DNA of 64,000 nucleotides from Acanthosepion lycidas (Eukaryota > Mollusca > Cephalopoda > Sepiida > Sepiidae): NCBI GenBank assembly GCA_963932145.1, contig CAWVQA010000102.1:1-64000 (forward strand), in the 5' to 3' direction. The translations under genes and the position numbers were made by a program. Shown piece by piece: positions 63,520-64,000 of this stretch; within the stretch, counting starts at the first letter, position 1; the number at the start of each line of letters is the position of its first letter. Below the pieces are notes generated by a model. It did no database searches, was not told the DNA's origin, and was given only the letters and a program-made list of their open reading frames with translations.

Positions 63520-64000
63520 AAAAGTTATTGATATTTACAAACTAGCGTTGAAAAAGTAGTGAAAAAAGCTAGATTTTGCATGTAAATCGCTATGTAATTA
63601 AAAGTTGTGTAAAACATAAAATCTTAAATATAACTTTGTCAAAACTTCTGAAACTAGTAAAAATCAATAAGTTTTGATTGATTTCATATCGATTTTCAAT
63701 AATTTCATTGGTTTTCTAATGTTTTCAAACAGTTATTGATATTTACAAACTAGCGTTGAAAAAGTAGTGAAAAAAGCAAGATTTTGCATGTAAATCGCTA
63801 TGTAATTAAAAGTTGTGTAAAACATAAAATCTTAAATATAACTTAGTCAAAACTTCTGAAACTAGTTAAAATCAATAAGTTTTGATTGATTTCATATCGA
63901 TTTTCAATAATTTCATTGTTTTTCTAATGTTTTCAAAGAGTTATTGATATTTACAAACTAGCGTTAAAAAGTAGTCAAAACAGCTTGATTTTGCATGTAA
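63520..64000 (+). repeat. Right-edge segment matching 45450-45930
   Basis: CTAGTAAAAATC, TTGGTTTTC, GCAAG with CTTAGTC, CAAAGAG and AGCTTGATT occur in the same order and spacing as at 45450-45930, exactly 18,070 bp (87 monomers) to the left. The window ends 43 bases into a type A monomer that begins at 63958. The array clearly continues beyond the edge. Confidence 0.72.

Larger units (their letters stand above)
1..64000 (+). repeat. Satellite DNA array, about 308 tandem copies of a 207-208 bp monomer
   Basis: The full window is made of one AT-rich monomer repeated head to tail in one orientation. Monomers begin at CTAGCGTT, for example at 1, 208, 415, 622, 829, 1037, 1244, 1451 and 1659. Exact spacing between shared rare variants (for example 18,685 bp for 90 monomers) gives a mean of 207.6 bp, hence about 308 full copies. 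One counted monomer has 48 G or C in 208 bases (23%). There is no unique spacer, inserted mobile element, gene, tRNA or rRNA, and no inverted copy. Stop codons close all frames within about a monomer; the longest open stretch is 70 codons. A long homogeneous array with layered higher-order repeats is typical of eukaryotic centromeric or pericentromeric heterochromatin. That location is inferred, and I do not recognise the family. Confidence 0.97.

Noticed and set aside
1-64000. CRISPR-like array (regular repeats)
   Set aside because: The repeat unit is 207-208 bp with no unique spacers; neighbouring units are alike over their full length. This is tandem satellite, not repeat-spacer.
1-64000. 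Polyadenylation-like AATAAA and TATA-like motifs within monomers
   Set aside because: Both occur by chance often in 23% GC sequence and recur only because the monomer recurs. There is no associated gene.
1-64000. CENP-B box
   Set aside because: I looked for the TTCG...CGGGA core on both strands in the reference monomers and saw none. The monomer has only three CpGs and none in that context.

Overview
The whole window is one uninterrupted array of satellite DNA. It holds about 308 head-to-tail copies of a 207-208 bp monomer, plus 43 bases of the next copy at the right edge. I see no gene, RNA gene, transposon, CRISPR array or unique sequence, and no inverted monomer. The monomer is about 23% GC (48 of 208 bases counted in one copy). 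Every reading frame is closed within roughly one monomer, so the array does not code. This is constitutive heterochromatin of a eukaryote, most plausibly centromeric or pericentromeric. I do not recognise the monomer from any named satellite family. An insect, another invertebrate or a plant are all possible; nothing in the window decides it.

Monomers fall into a few classes. Type A is 207 bp, with GTTAAAAAG near the start. Type B is 208 bp, with GTTGAAAAAG, and has GCTAG and GCAAG subtypes. A distinctive 'register' form of type A carries GTTGGG, CTTAGTC, CTGGTT and CATACCG together; I found about 29 copies. Diagnostic variants recur at fixed spacings, giving higher-order repeats (HORs). The HOR size changes along the window.

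Layout: 1-5.8 kb is mixed order; 5.8-7.9 kb a 5-monomer HOR (1,039 bp); 8.08-14.72 kb a 16-monomer block (3,323 bp) in two adjacent copies, with a nested 3-monomer HOR (623 bp); 16.6-18.7 kb a second 5-monomer HOR (about 1,037 bp); 18.7-24.9 kb a 10-mer and an 11-mer arrangement leading into a 9-monomer HOR (1,868 bp); 25-39 kb rearranged blocks, several being distant copies of 1.5-3.5 kb and 14.1-17.4 kb; 39.0-41.9 kb a 7-monomer HOR (1,454 bp); 41.9-43.6 kb a 4-monomer HOR (831 bp); 44-49.6 kb mixed 4- and 8-monomer repeats; 49.6-51.5 kb a 9-monomer unit; 51.5-56.5 kb a 6-monomer HOR (about 1,246 bp); 56.5-63.3 kb an 11-monomer HOR (2,285-2,286 bp) that contains the 6-mer plus five more monomers.

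Within the monomer, A-tracts dominate the left half and T-tracts the right half. An 8-bp dyad lies at the switch, followed by six T-tracts spaced about 10 bp apart, which predicts curved DNA. One 1.6-kb stretch (52.69-54.30 kb) has an abrupt excess of single-base indels, either poor consensus sequence or a locally decayed patch. All coordinates and differences come from reading by eye; no alignment was run.
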